Part shown: positions 33,181-43,747 of the stretch, one piece after another
Position numbering within the stretch: position 1 is the first letter of the stretch
Layout: every line of letters begins with the position of its first letter
Source of the DNA: Hibiscus mutabilis
Taxonomy: Eukaryota > Streptophyta > Magnoliopsida > Malvales > Malvaceae
Length of the DNA stretch: 64,000 bases
Assembly: GCA_019671005.1 (NCBI GenBank)
Contig: CM033738.1
Span: 17,138,202 to 17,202,201 of the forward strand
Reading direction: 5' to 3'
Program-made: the position numbers and the translations under genes
Notes under the pieces: model-generated
What the model was told of the DNA's origin: nothing
Databases searched by the model: none
What the model saw: the letters and a program-made list of their open reading frames with translations, nothing else

Positions 33181-33505
33181 TGTTGAATTTTATAATTTGA
33201 ACCTTTATGATTAGATGTGACTCAGGTGCAACTCTTTTAGTGATTAGGTGCAACTCTTTTAGAAACCTAGATTAATGAATGGATGTAACTATTCATCATG
33301 CATAGATGTGCTTTTGCATGATGAATAGATGTAAATAAAGAGATGTGATTGTTCCAATAGTCACCTACAATCACTATATAAAGGATTGTAAGTGATGAAG
33401 CAAAATAATTGTATTCCAAGAAATTTCCAAGTGTTATTTGAAGTTCATTAATATACTTTTCTTCCTCTCCAAAAGATTGTGTTATTTTACTTCCATATTC
33501 CAACA
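33181..33505 (+). repeat. 5' LTR of the small copia element
   Basis: It starts tgttgaatttt and ends attccaaca. A TATA-like 'cactatataaagga' lies about 33371-33386, a good candidate for the element promoter. The copy at 35694-36017 differs mainly in 'ctcaggtgcaactc' versus 'cttcataaacc' and in scattered transitions. Confidence 0.9.
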
Positions 33506-33508
33506 AAG

Positions 33509-33520
33509 CGGTATCAGAGC
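33509..33520 (+). other. Primer binding site for initiator Met-tRNA
   Basis: cggtatcagagc, three bases after the LTR; one mismatch from the usual tggtatcagagc. Confidence 0.85.
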
Positions 33521-33541
33521 TAGGTTCGATAGTAAAAGAAG

Positions 33542-34585
33542 ATGACCAATAATGGTATGTTTCCATTTCAATTTCCTCGTCATACAAAAGACAATTATGA
33601 AAATTGGTGTCTCTGTATGGCGGCTTTACTTGGGGCACAAGATACTTGGGAGATCACTCGCAAGGGTTATGATTCTCTTCAAGACGAGGCGTCATTGTCA
33701 CGACAAGAAAATGAGGCTTTGACGAAAACAAGGATGAAGGATCAACAAGCTCTCACCCTCATCCACCAATATCTAGATGATTCGATGTTTGTAAAAGTGG
33801 CAAATGCCAACACCGCAAAGGAAGCATGGGAGATTTTGCAAAATTCTCTCCAATGAGTTGACAAAATGAAGAAGGTTCGACTCCAAGTATTGCGAGGTGA
33901 ATTTGAAACCTTGTGGATGAAGGAATCCGAGTCCATTTCGGATTATTACTCAAGGGTGGTGGCTATTGTTAATCAAATGAAGAGATATGGAGAAACTTTA
34001 GAAGATGTACGTGTGATTGAAAAGATCCTTCGTTCTTTGACTCCAAAGTTTGATTATATGGTTTGCGTCATTGAGTCAAAAGATTTAGACTCTATGACTA
34101 TTTAAAAAGTTATAGGTGATTTGCAAGCACAAGAAGACAGATTCAATAGGAGACAAGATGAGTCCATTGAACTAGCCCTCAAAGCCAAGGTGCATTTGGA
34201 AAACAATCGAGAAGAAAAGAATCAAAATGGACGAGGACATGGACGAGGTCGATGTTATGGCCAACGAGAATATGGAAGAGATGATCGTAAAGATCGAACC
34301 AACAATGATGTAAACACATCATCAAGGAATCAGAGAAGAGGAAGAATGAATTATCAAAGAGTAAATGAAAGGAGGTGTGACAAGTCCAATGTTGGATGCT
34401 ATAATTGTCATAAATTTGGACATTTTTCTTGGGAATGCCAAAGTGATCCTAATAGAAATGAAGAGACAATAAATCTTATTAAAGATCAACAAGATATTGA
34501 AGAGCAAGCATTATTGCTAACACTCAAGACTAAAGAGAATAATGACGCAAGCACATCGTATATTGACAATGAAGCAAGCAATCAC
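33542..34585 (+). pseudogene. copia gag and start of protease
   Basis: One reading frame from the ATG at 33542 has the copia gag (UBN2-type) text: DNYENWCLCMAALLGAQDTWE, ALTLIHQYLDDSMFVKVANA, AKEAWEILQ, RLQVLRGEFETLWMKESESI, SDYYSRVVAIVNQMKRYGE, KILRSLTPKFDYMV. An Arg/Gly-rich stretch precedes the zinc knuckle CYNCHKFGHFSWEC (34396-34437). It ends in SYIDNEASNHMC, the protease active site region with Ser-Gly changed to Asn-Glu. Stops at 33854 and 34103 break it, but the frame stays the same throughout and continues into the captured text. Confidence 0.88.
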
Positions 34586-34885
34586 ATGTGTGAAGAACAA
34601 AAAACCTTGGGAGATGCAAGGAGAAAAGTGGAAGAACTTGAACATGAAATGAAATAATTGAGGAAATAACTTAAGACTGAGAAGGTGACCCAAGAAGAAG
34701 TATGTGCTAAAGTTGATGGACTTGAGTTTGAAATAAATGCAGCAATGCGAGATCTTGATTACGAAAGAATGAAGCTACAAGATGTAAGGGAAAGAATTAT
34801 TCTTCGAGAAACACAACTACAAACATTTTATTCTACAACTAAAAGAATCTCCGTTATGTTTGCAAAGCAACAGGAAAAACTAAAG
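34586..34885 (+). pseudogene. Captured host fragment 1: coiled coil resembling plant FHA-domain proteins
   Basis: Directly after the truncated protease the same frame reads ARRKVEELEHEMK, two stops (34655, 34667), then EEVCAKVDGLEFEINAAM, RDLDYERMKLQDVRERI, LRETQLQTFYSTTKRISVMFAKQQEKLK. It is Glu/Lys/Leu-rich with heptad spacing. From memory it resembles the C-terminal coiled coil of plant FHA-domain proteins; I cannot confirm this without a search. It is not a copia domain. No introns interrupt it, pointing to capture from spliced RNA. Confidence 0.55.
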
Positions 34886-35215
34886 GAGAAAGATGATGAG
34901 ATTTAAAGAATAAGGAAACTAAACTGGATTCTTCAAGAAATGGTTAAAAACCTTTGTTTTGAGAACCAATTATGGTGGGACTTGGCGCAGATGAATGAAG
35001 CCACGACAAATTCTCTACAGACCAATTTAGAACTAGTATTGGTGAATGTCGGCGAGGAACACAACACGAATGATGGGGGCATGATAAATATGGTTGATAA
35101 CACAGAGTTTGACTGCAAAAGCAGTAATGAAGGATGGCGAAAGACGGTAAATTCGCCACAAGAGCATGCAAATAATGAGAAGCATGGGATGGAAGATACA
35201 AAGACAAGTATCAAG
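34886..35215 (+). pseudogene. Captured host fragment 2: resembles the WRD region of BOI-type E3 ubiquitin ligases
   Basis: The frame continues as KEKDDEI, a stop (34904), RIRKLNWILQEMVKNLCFEN, QLWWDLAQMNEATTNSLQT, NLELVLVNVGEEHNTND. Plant BOI-related RING ligases have a similar conserved block before the RING, with W-R-D-(L/I)-A-Q-T-N-E-A and L-R-T-N-L-(D/E)-Q-V-L. Here WRD is WWD. The RING itself is absent. The match is recalled, not searched. No introns are present. Confidence 0.6.
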
Positions 35216-35680
35216 AAAATGTGACATGTGAAGACAAATGGCAAGATGGGAAATTGAAAGATGATCGATTAGCAAGTGAACATACTAATTGTAAGTCTAG
35301 TGAGGACCATTTAATTGACGGAAAAAGAGATGTAAAAGTTTGGCAAAAGAAGTCCAAGACTCAAGATTGTGATAAAGACCGTGAGCGTAAACGTTACAAG
35401 GAGCGCAAGCGAGAGCATGAACATTATCATGACCATGATTGCGATTATGATTCTCAAAGCAATCGACACAAGAAATGTGATCGTTGTTACAGTGATCGAG
35501 ACAATGATAGAGATTATAACCATGATGAGTTACATGACAAATGGAGGAGAGCTGGATACAGAGATAGTAAAGGAAGGAAGCAATCTCCTACAATCAAGAT
35601 GATGATACTGATGAAAAACTTAGAAGTACCAAAGTACACTATTCTAATGTGGAAATCTGAGCGTGGCGAAGAAATGTTCA
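35170..35680 (+). pseudogene. Captured host fragment 3: Arg/Asp/His/Lys-rich low-complexity protein
   Basis: In the +1 frame from about 35182 the text is WDGRYKDKYQENVTCEDKWQ, then DKDRERKRYKERKREHEHYHDH, SNRHKKCDRCYSDRDNDRDYNHDE, RRAGYRDSKGRKQSP. It resembles the charged RS/RD-like tails of plant nuclear RNA-processing proteins. The exact parent is not recognised, and low complexity makes any match weak. The junction with fragment 2 lies between about 35150 and 35215. It ends just before the polypurine tract. Confidence 0.5.
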
Positions 35681-35682
35681 AA

Positions 35683-36017
35683 TTAAGGGGGAGTATTGAA
35701 TTTCATAATTTGAACCTTTATGATTAGATGTGACTCTTCATAAACCTTTTAGTGATTAGGTGCAACTTTTTTAGAAACCTAGATTAATGAATGGATGTAA
35801 CTATTCATCATGAATAGATGTGCCTTTGCATGATAAATAGGTGTAAATGAAGAGATGTGATTGTTCCAATAGTCACCTACAATCACTATATAAAGGATTG
35901 TAAGTGATGAAGCAAAGTAATTGTATTCCAAGAAATTTCCAAGTGTTATTTGAAGTTCATTAATATACTTTTCTTCCTCTCCAAAAGGTTGTGTTATTTT
36001 ACTTCCATATTTCAACA
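35683..36017 (+). repeat. Polypurine tract and 3' LTR of the small copia element
   Basis: ttaagggggag (35683-35693) precedes an LTR starting tattgaatttc (35694; G to A in the terminal TG) and ending tttcaaca at 36017, followed by the caagt duplication. Confidence 0.9.
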
Positions 36018-36250
36018 CAAGTTTGCCCGAAAGCCGCAGAGCGAAAAGGAGATTTTGGCCGTACTGAGTGAGGTGGATAGAGACGGAGATGGGTGTGTGA
36101 GCCTAGAAACGTTAGTGAGCCAGGTGGCCAGATCAGCCTGCGAGCCGAAGCTGAGGTTGACTTGATAGATTTGATACGAATGATAATTTTATGGGTTTTT
36201 ATTTGAACTAGGACTAAATTGATTGACTCTATAAATATAGAGGACTAAAC

Positions 36251-36761
36251 TCTAACCTCTAAGCCCTAAATTCTAACCACATTGTAAACCCTTAAACTTA
36301 AACCCATAAATCATATACCCTAAAATAAATTTCTTATGCTTGAAATAAATCAATTCCGAAATTTTCTTCTTCTTCTATTTCCTCTCATTCTTCTTTTATT
36401 TCCTCTAATTATTCCTTTTTTCCTAAATATTCATTTTCTATTCGAACTCTCACTATTAGGTTGTGAGAATTGGTAATTAGAGCAGATTTTTTGGATCCAC
36501 AACGTCAAGATGGTAGACCAAATGAAAGATAAAACAAAGGTTTTTAAATGGTAAGAAAAACAAAGGAGTAACCTGGATAGCAGATTGAACAACCTGGAAT
36601 CAGGGCTGGATGAAAACACTGGAGATGGTTTTACATGCCTAGACGTTGGTTTTGTGAATCAAACACAGGCAAAATTTAACATCGTTCACCCTATCATTAT
36701 AGCCTAAACCATGAAGGATGACACAAACTCCACTACGAGTGATGATCCTGATAAGAACTAC
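36251..36761. other. Non-coding stretch
   Basis: It starts with 'aaccctaaattctaacc' type text, then a CT-rich run 36362-36425 (ttcttcttcttctatttcct). No gene, RNA or known repeat is recognised. Confidence 0.5.
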
Positions 36762-38333
36762 TGTAGCGACTAAAAATCCGAATATCCCATTTTTTTTAAA
36801 TTTGATTTTGGGATAATTTCTTTAAAAATCATATTTTTGAATAAAACAGGAGTCGCCATCGGTTAGGTAGACCGGACACCAAAAAATTAACCAAAGATTC
36901 TTTTCTTTTTGGGTTCGAAAGTGAGTTACACACGGAAAGGGTTCGCACCCCACCACACCCAAACTTGGTACCAAATCAATTACCATTTTATTAATGTCGA
37001 ATTTTGCGAGTTAAAGTGACATTTAAATTAAAATTTGGTTATACATGTGAGTTTATTTTAAAGGGATCCGGTGTTCGATGAATAAACAAAAACCACCACA
37101 TACTTCTTAAGAAGTAGCCCAATTTATCCTCAAAAAAGGACTATCACATTAACGGTTTATATCCCGGTATGCAACGTAATATGGCATGACAAACATAAAG
37201 ATGCATGAAAATTAAATGAACATACATACGAGAATCAAACATGTATTAACATACCAAGATACCCAAATCGAATATTAAACCACACTTATACATACGACAC
37301 TACATATAAAACTAAACAAAAAAAAAAGAACACGGTTTTAAAAAAACAAAAAGCCAAACAAAACATGCATAATGACAAATATATAACAATATCAAATTAA
37401 ATAATATACATATATAAACAAACAAGGTCTATGGGTGCCTCACCCTAAAATTTCCCCCAAGAATGAATTAAAAAAAGTTTAATTTCTTTTCCAAAATCAC
37501 AATATAGAGGCCCTTTCTCCACACTTTGCGACGATCATCGACGACGGCCTCGAACCGTTCCTCCACTGGCCATGGAGCAAGTCCAGTGTGGTTCAGCTCT
37601 ACCAACCTTAAATCCATAATAAAGACTCAATTCCCACAAGATTAAGTCAAAATAAAAACCCACCCAAACCCCATCAACTACCTTAAAATGAAAGGTGACT
37701 GATGATTCTCGGTTCATGATGGTGAGACTCGGTGATGGTGGTTTCTTCGTTCAAGTGAGGGAGTTTTGGAGGCTTTGATGTTTGGGAACGATGGGGAGTG
37801 CTGGAAAAGTTAGAAAATTGGTAGGTTGGAGTGAGTGGCCGGTGAGTGTATATGGTGAGGGGTGATGGGTTGTTGGTAGGGGCATGGGTGGTGGCGTGGG
37901 AAATCTAATACATTGATTGTTTTTTATTTTTTTAATAATAATAATATTAAAATATATTAATAATACTAATACTAAAACTCAAATAAAAATTAGTGATTAC
38001 AGCTGCCCTTCTTTACTTATTCCTGTGAAACGAGAATAAAGCAAAGATCATAATCACTAACTTTTATTCTACATCCTCTTCCAAAGCCTTGGAATCACGA
38101 GTTCTTCTGGAACATTTCGCTTTTTCTCAAGAGATTCTTCAAGCTGTGAATTCTTCGATGCCCCGATTTCTGTTGTGTTGGCACGGAAAGAAGTCTTAAC
38201 ATCATCTCGAAGATCTTATTGATGGCCCGAAGGTCTTAATATCATGCTCGAAGGTCTTATTAATGGCCCGAAGGACTTAAAAAGTGGCATCTCACTTAAA
38301 GAACACCAAAATACCTTAGGATGATGCCCCTTA
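36762..38333 (+). repeat. Truncated gypsy-type LTR starting TGTAGCGAC
   Basis: It begins tgtagcgactaaaaatccg and has 'gagtcgccatcggttaggta' shortly after, wording typical of one plant gypsy LTR group. It is AT-rich with ataataataat (37930-37950). No matching end, primer site or second LTR was found. From 37430 on it is repeated at 57605-58569. The right edge joins the next LTR at about 38334. Confidence 0.55.
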
Positions 38334-41300
38334 TATATACACCCCAATTTTCTCCCAAATTAAAAACCCTAAATTATGAAATCCCTAAATTAGAAACCCT
38401 AATTTTTGGGAAATTTACTTCAAAAATCTTAATTGTGTTTGAGGACTAAATTGAGTAAAATCAAAATGTTTGGGCTTATTTTAAATTTTGGGGACCAAAT
38501 TAAAATTAGGACAAAACTTTATGCTCAGTTCGTGAACCCTAGAAATTGCAAAGCCGCACCTTGTTATTTACCCATTTCTTTGGGTATTTAAAATCACTTT
38601 TTAAATTTAAACACCCCATCAAATCCCATTTGATTTACATCCGCCCTTAACTCTCTCTTCTTTTCTCTTGAATAACAACATTTTTATCACCCTTATTTCA
38701 TTTGCGCTTCGACCAAGCTACTTGCCTCCTTTCTTTCATCGTTCCAAGCCTACCGGTGTGTACCCAGTTGTGTCCTGATAAAAACCCATCCCTTGCTTCA
38801 TCGTTTCTGCTCTCCGTTTGTGTCCGTGGCCATCGTGAATTCGTTTGGAATCCCTTTCCCACCGTCGTTGTTTTGTCTCTTCAAGTTGGGTAAGCCATTG
38901 TGGTCTTTTTTGGTTCCTTATTGTTTGGGTTGTGATTTAACCCTTTCCTTAGTTGTTTTGGATGAAAAATGACCAACTTTGGTCACCGGGATGTGTCACC
39001 GACGATCGGCTCCTTCAAGGGTCCCATAAACCCTAATCTCGACTGGTTATGTAAAAGGTAGAGTGTTGGGCTATCAGAGTCTGTCCAAGGATTGAGCCCA
39101 AAATCCTTAGCCCTTATCGATTCAGTTGGGCTGGTCTAAAGACCATTTGTGTGAGCCCAAGAAACAAATGTCCCATTTTCTCAAAACTGAACCGGGTCTG
39201 TGTGCCAAGCCGAATTGAGTCAGCCTTGAACTGAACTAGATCGGACCATTGAGCTGAACTGTTAGACCGTTGACTGACTCAAACCGATTTACGTCAGCAT
39301 TGATAGGATGAATTTATCGTCGGCATTGACCATGACGTCAGCGTTAATCGTTGACCGTCACCGTTAATCATTGACCGCCATCATTGATTGTTGACTTTTT
39401 ATCGTTGACTTTTTTGGTTGAAGTCAAATTTGCAATTTTCGAAGTCTTGATTCCAAATTTGCTGCATGTTTTTTTCAAAGTTAAACTCGAAATACTATTT
39501 TACTATTTACATTTATATGTACTTAGTATTTTAAGAATTGTATACCGAGATCTAATTTGAAATATTATTATGTTCCGGTGACATTAGATACCAAGATTCT
39601 TTCTCATCCTTCACCAATACGGCCTACTACTGCATAACCTACGAGATCTGCACGTGAGTATGGTTTGGATTATTGTTTCTATGTTAGTGTATGTGGCATA
39701 GTATTAGTTTCTTATGTAGTGTTTACTCTCGTAGGTGATGACTCTGTCTGACCTAGTGCTAGAGTTGAGCGTGGGAGACATCACTCTCGATATTGAGTTG
39801 TTAGTTGACTGATGTGTATTTCTTCTTGTGCTACATCTTTCTGTACTCTTTTATCGAGTTGTTCCAAAGAATTAAAACGGATAGTTATTAATAGAATCTC
39901 TTGTCGGCTCTCTGTAAAATACTCATTTGGACGAGGGCTTCCAAACACATCATAAGCTAAACCTGTGTTGATGAATAACCAACCCGCGATGAATAGGGAA
40001 GGTATAGTAATACTATGAATAACTTAGTATCGAATACTGGTAATAATATTAGTAAAAGAACGTTCTCTTGTGCTTCCATGTATGTATGTATGTATGTTTG
40101 ACTTGTGAATTATGACATGATTTGTATGATGACATGCCGTGAATCATATATCAGAATCAAACTAAATTAATGTCAGACTTATTGTGCATACATCCTCGTT
40201 TATTAAATAGGAATGCATTCATATTCAAAAATCAAAATAACATGTCATATCATAGGTTTTGAAATTGTACGAGGAAGATCAGTGGTTCCACCTTTTGGGC
40301 TGAGTTCCACTTCAGATGGTGACAATGTAGAGAGTGGTTCTGGGGAACCTTTGTAACTCCCTAAACTCGGTCCAGAAGAAATAGGTCGAATCTATGAAGT
40401 CACGTTTGAAAACTTAGCCCTCAAGAAAACCAAATTTAAAATTATACTTTAATTTAAAAAGAATATATATAGCTATAATTTAATAAATATCTCGTAATAA
40501 TAAAATACAAATATCATAATTAATATTCGAATATTTAAATAAAATCTCTGAAATAAAACCATAATAAATTAATGCAAAAAAACAATCCCAAAACATAATT
40601 AGTCTTAAAGTATGAAATTACATCAATGTCTCAAAATAATAATCTGAATAAGTAAAAATAGTTTCGTACTGAATAATAAAATAACTGGCTAAAATGTGAG
40701 ATCCTCCACGTCGCCTAAAGTCCAAAGATATCTGTAAGAGGAAACTATGGGGAAGTAAGCTAAAGAGCTTAGTGTGTCTAAAGTGCAAGAAAACCATAGT
40801 CGTAAAACATAGCAATATTTTCTTAAGATTCTTTAAAACATAAAAACAAATGATACAATATCACAAGCGAAATGCAATGCACCAAACTACGTCCGCCAAA
40901 GATGAGGAAGGTTCCCATAACCTCCTCGCTACATTCGCCATCCGAAGTGGAATTCAGCACGAAGGGTGAAACCACTAAACTTCCCCGTACAAATCTCAAC
41001 CCATGCCCATAGTATATGATGTTCAAAACTCAAATTTCATAAACAAAATTCCATAAATTCGATATTCAATAAACATACTTCATAAATCCATAAATCATAA
41101 TCTATAAATCCATAAATCCTGGTTTCTGTAAATTTTGATGTTTCGTAAATCAAATATTTCATAAATCATAATTAAAAACACATTCTAAAATCGTATGCAT
41201 ATGATGTCAAACATACAAGCAATAATGCAGATCATAATCAAGCAATGTATAAAACACCAACACACAGAAAAATAATTTATATATGTAGCACCGTAAGAAA

Positions 41301-42807
41301 CATGCCTTAGCCAAAGCAATCTCAACCTATTGAATAACGTGTTTTCCACAATCAGAAGTACTAGGTCTAAATGTATCATAACCTACAAAAATAAACTTAG
41401 ATTAACATTGTTTCTACGAACGACTAGAGAAATATTCCTAAAATTTATTCTAAAAATTCATGGGTAAAGAACAATTACCTGGTTCGTAGCGTTCATCTCC
41501 AAAACATATGTAGGAAAAGTTGGATCGAACAGTATAATCTCCAGATTTATCTAGTTTAAGAGAACACTTAACGTGGTCCATTGGGAACCTTACACGAATT
41601 GAAGGCAGACGAGCAAATTAATTCACCGAAATGCAATGGGTGAATTGGTTGGGGGTTCTACTGAACCAAAACAAAAGGATTATGAACAAGGCATAAGGTG
41701 TTGGGTGCAAGAGGCGGCTAGGATTTGAGAACAATCAGAAGGGGAAAAAAGGGTTTTGCTGGCTTTCAAAACACAATGTTTGTTACTATATATATATATA
41801 ATAAAAATAGAAATAAAATAAAACTAGTACAATTAACAAGTGAGGTTGAATCGGCAGAATAAGAGTCCTAAAAGAAACTGGAATTCAATTTTCTATAAAT
41901 CAATGGGCTAATTGTGTAGAAAGTCCTCAAACTTGAAAATCATATTAAAATTACCTCATCATTTCAATATTACCTATTTAGCCATGAAGTTTTAGAAAAT
42001 TCAAAAATAAGCCTCCCTACATCAAAATGTTATAAAATTAACCTTGAAGTTTTATAGAATTACAAAATAGTCCTTGAACTTTTAAACATTATCATTTGAC
42101 ACTGAAATCTAGATTTCTCAAAATTTAGGGTTTTTAATAAATTACAATTTTAACCTAAAAATATTAGGGTTTCATTTTTAAATTCCCAATTTCTAGGGTT
42201 TTGAACTGGGGGTATTTTTAGGGTGTTCCAACCTTGCTCTTTGGATGGTGTATGTAGATGGGTGCATGACACTATAATTCGTGTATTATATTATACGCAT
42301 ATGTATATCAAAATGTGTGATTGAGATTGTGCATGATGATCAGATTGCTGGTTATATGTTTTTATCTACACTTTAGGGACACATTGAGCCTTATAGCTTA
42401 CTCCCTATTAGTTCTTGTTTCAGATACTCAGACTTAGGCGTACGATACTTGGTGGACCTAGTTTATCGGACTTCTTTCATTTTATCAGTATGGTTTATTT
42501 TGGATTTACAAACTTTATCTATTATTTTGGACATTTTTTTTGTAATATTGGACTTAGGACATTATTATTTGGGAATTACTATTTAGCAGGCATTATGATA
42601 ATATTTTTGGATATTTTATCAACTTTTTGGTATATTGATATACGACTGTGTTTTATATGAAATGAGATATTATTGAGTTTAATCACTTCTAAAAACTATT
42701 TTGTATATTAAATTTCTAAACCTAATAACTTTTACTGAAGGACAAGTTTTTAAATACGACTTCCTAGATTCGGCCCATTTTCTCTGGGCCGAGTTTAGGG
42801 GGTTACA
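38334..42807 (+). repeat. 5' LTR of the central gypsy element, containing an inserted solo LTR
   Basis: It opens near 'cccaattttctcccaaatta', like the 3' LTR starts at 47385 and 62575, and ends gagtttagggggttaca at 42807, followed by a decayed primer site. 38700-39790 matches 62940-64000 closely. Its natural sequence is interrupted by a solo LTR at 40352-42230; without it the LTR is about 2.6 kb. Open frames inside, such as 38702-38893, recur in the other LTRs and show no known domain. Confidence 0.72.
40352..42230 (-). mobile_element. Solo LTR inserted antisense into a related LTR (1879 bp), target duplication ACCTT
   Basis: Perfect acctt copies at 40347-40351 and 42231-42235 flank it. On the minus strand it starts tggaacaccctaaaaatac and ends gaccgagtttagggagttaca. 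Its end is the inverse of 42236-42807, and 40895-40990 is the inverse of about 40255-40351. It is therefore the same LTR family as its target, in opposite direction. A (ta)n run lies at 41787-41800. No coding. Confidence 0.88.
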
Positions 42808-42833
42808 TTTAGTAGTATCATAGGCTAGGTTCA
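42808..42833 (+). other. Decayed Met-tRNA primer binding site
   Basis: tttagtagtatcataggctaggttc follows the LTR end. It differs at a few positions from the usual ..tggtatcagagctaggttc, which supports calling 42807 the edge of a 5' LTR. Confidence 0.7.
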
Positions 42834-42980
42834 ACCCTTGGACTGTAAGGCTCAAATAAAATTTGAAACCAGAAATGATTTTTGCATGCATATTAAATGT
42901 TTTTGGGCAAAATAAGAATTTCCTAGAAATTTGTTATTTTTAAAGAATTAATATATTTTGAATAGAAACTCTAAGTACCG

Positions 42981-43701
42981 TGTAATACCCCAATAGTTGT
43001 TTAGTGACCAAATAGTAAAGAATTTAAAGTTGGCGGTTTTAGTGCAGTGACTAAAACGTAAAATTTTAAAGTTTAGTGGCATGTATATTAAGTCCTTGTG
43101 TTTTGTGTAAACTAAACTCTACTACCTTTATATTTTATTATGGTTATGGTAAAATATGGACTAGTATTATTTATTAAATGTTTTAAAATGGTTTAGGAAT
43201 ATTTTAGTAGACTTACTTTTGAAATGGGTAAAAACAGTCTTGAAATTCTACTCTAGACAGTGACTTTGAAAAATTGCTATAAATTCCACAGATTGATTTA
43301 GATGATGAATCTTATATGTATGAACTGGAAATTGAGTCTAGTTTATTTTAAAACAAACAGTGACTGATTTTGACTTATATATCAAAATAAATGAATTTTT
43401 ATTCGATGAAAGGTCAGAATCTCCAGACAGTAGATCTGCATTGTAGTGCATATTTAACGAATTTTCTGCACTTGTGTGTCATGAGTTAAGATCTCTAATT
43501 TATATGGATTGATATCCTGATGAATCTAGTTTACTAGGAATTTTTCCAAATGAAGTTTTGAAGCTTACAAAAATTCATAAATTATTTTAAGAAAAACAGT
43601 GCAGGCTGCCAGATTTTTCAAAAATTGGAAAATGGATTTTTAATAATTAAGTAACATTACCGACTCGTGTTTGGCAACAAATACGAGAAAGTGGTGTTAC
43701 A
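42981..43701 (+). mobile_element. Solo LTR (721 bp), target duplication TACCG
   Basis: It begins tgtaataccccaatag and ends gtggtgttaca, flanked by taccg at 42976-42980 and 43702-43706. It resembles the longer solo LTRs at 9050 and 47607 at its start but is much shorter, so it is internally deleted or a short relative. It sits in the leader of the central gypsy element, before gag. Confidence 0.88.
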
Positions 43702-43747
43702 TACCGACTCTAATTCTAGGATTATTTCCTTTTATAGATAGACTACT

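Larger units (their letters stand above)
33181..36017 (+). mobile_element. Complete small copia element with captured host gene fragments, target duplication CAAGT
   Basis: LTRs of 325 and 324 bp (33181-33505, 35694-36017) are flanked by perfect caagt (33176-33180, 36018-36022). A Met-tRNA primer site and a polypurine tract are in place. Gag is recognisable (33542 to about 34585) and stops inside the protease motif. No integrase, RT or RNase H exists. Instead 34586-35680 carries text unlike copia pol but like three plant genes, without introns. The LTRs differ at roughly 18 positions by eye (5-6%). It would have needed proteins from another copia to move. Confidence 0.88.
33136..36165 (+). 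pseudogene. EF-hand protein fragment, split by a copia insertion
   Basis: Left part 33136-33180 reads RSELKALLSK; after the 2.8 kb copia insertion and its caagt duplication, the right part 36018-36165 continues KFARKPQSEKEILAVLSEVDRDGDGCVSLETLVS and ends CEPKLRLT. DRDGDGCVSLE is a calcium-binding loop. The usual last acidic residue (position 12) is Thr, so binding would be weak. The first exons and other EF-hands are absent. A decayed part recurs at 55152-55230. The frame across the insertion is intact once the element is removed, so it was already a fragment, possibly still open, when the copia landed. Confidence 0.7.
32093..36250. mobile_element. Inverted-repeat-bounded unit carrying kinase and EF-hand gene fragments (Pack-MULE-like)
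   Basis: About 75 bp at 32093-32172 (ttggtcctctatatttatag..cccataaaattgtcatctg) reappears inverted at 36170-36250 (gataattttatgggttttta..ctataaatatagagga). Between the arms, starting right at their inner edges, are a GSK3-like fragment on the minus strand and an EF-hand fragment on the plus strand. A copia element was inserted later. Terminal inverted repeats enclosing pieces of unrelated host genes, one with introns, is the plan of a Pack-MULE. I found no clear 9-bp target duplication, so the class is inferred. Confidence 0.5.

Noticed and set aside
34933..35275. Three minus-strand frames opposite the captured fragments
   Set aside because: Antisense to the plus-strand frame that matches host-like protein text; Cys/His/Leu-rich shadows.
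35311..35602. Ile/Thr-rich and Met-rich frames opposite or beside the charged fragment
   Set aside because: Alternate-frame readings of the GAT/CGT repeats; no membrane protein is supported.
38702..38893. Small conserved open frame in LTRs (also at 62940-63131)
   Set aside because: Starts and residues are similar in the two copies but no domain, and it is lost in the copy at 57605-59232; more likely shared LTR DNA than a gene.
42415..42660. Phe/Tyr/Ile-rich open frame as a membrane protein
   Set aside because: It lies inside the LTR end region, is AT-rich, and its family counterpart at 40400-40800 does not keep the frame.
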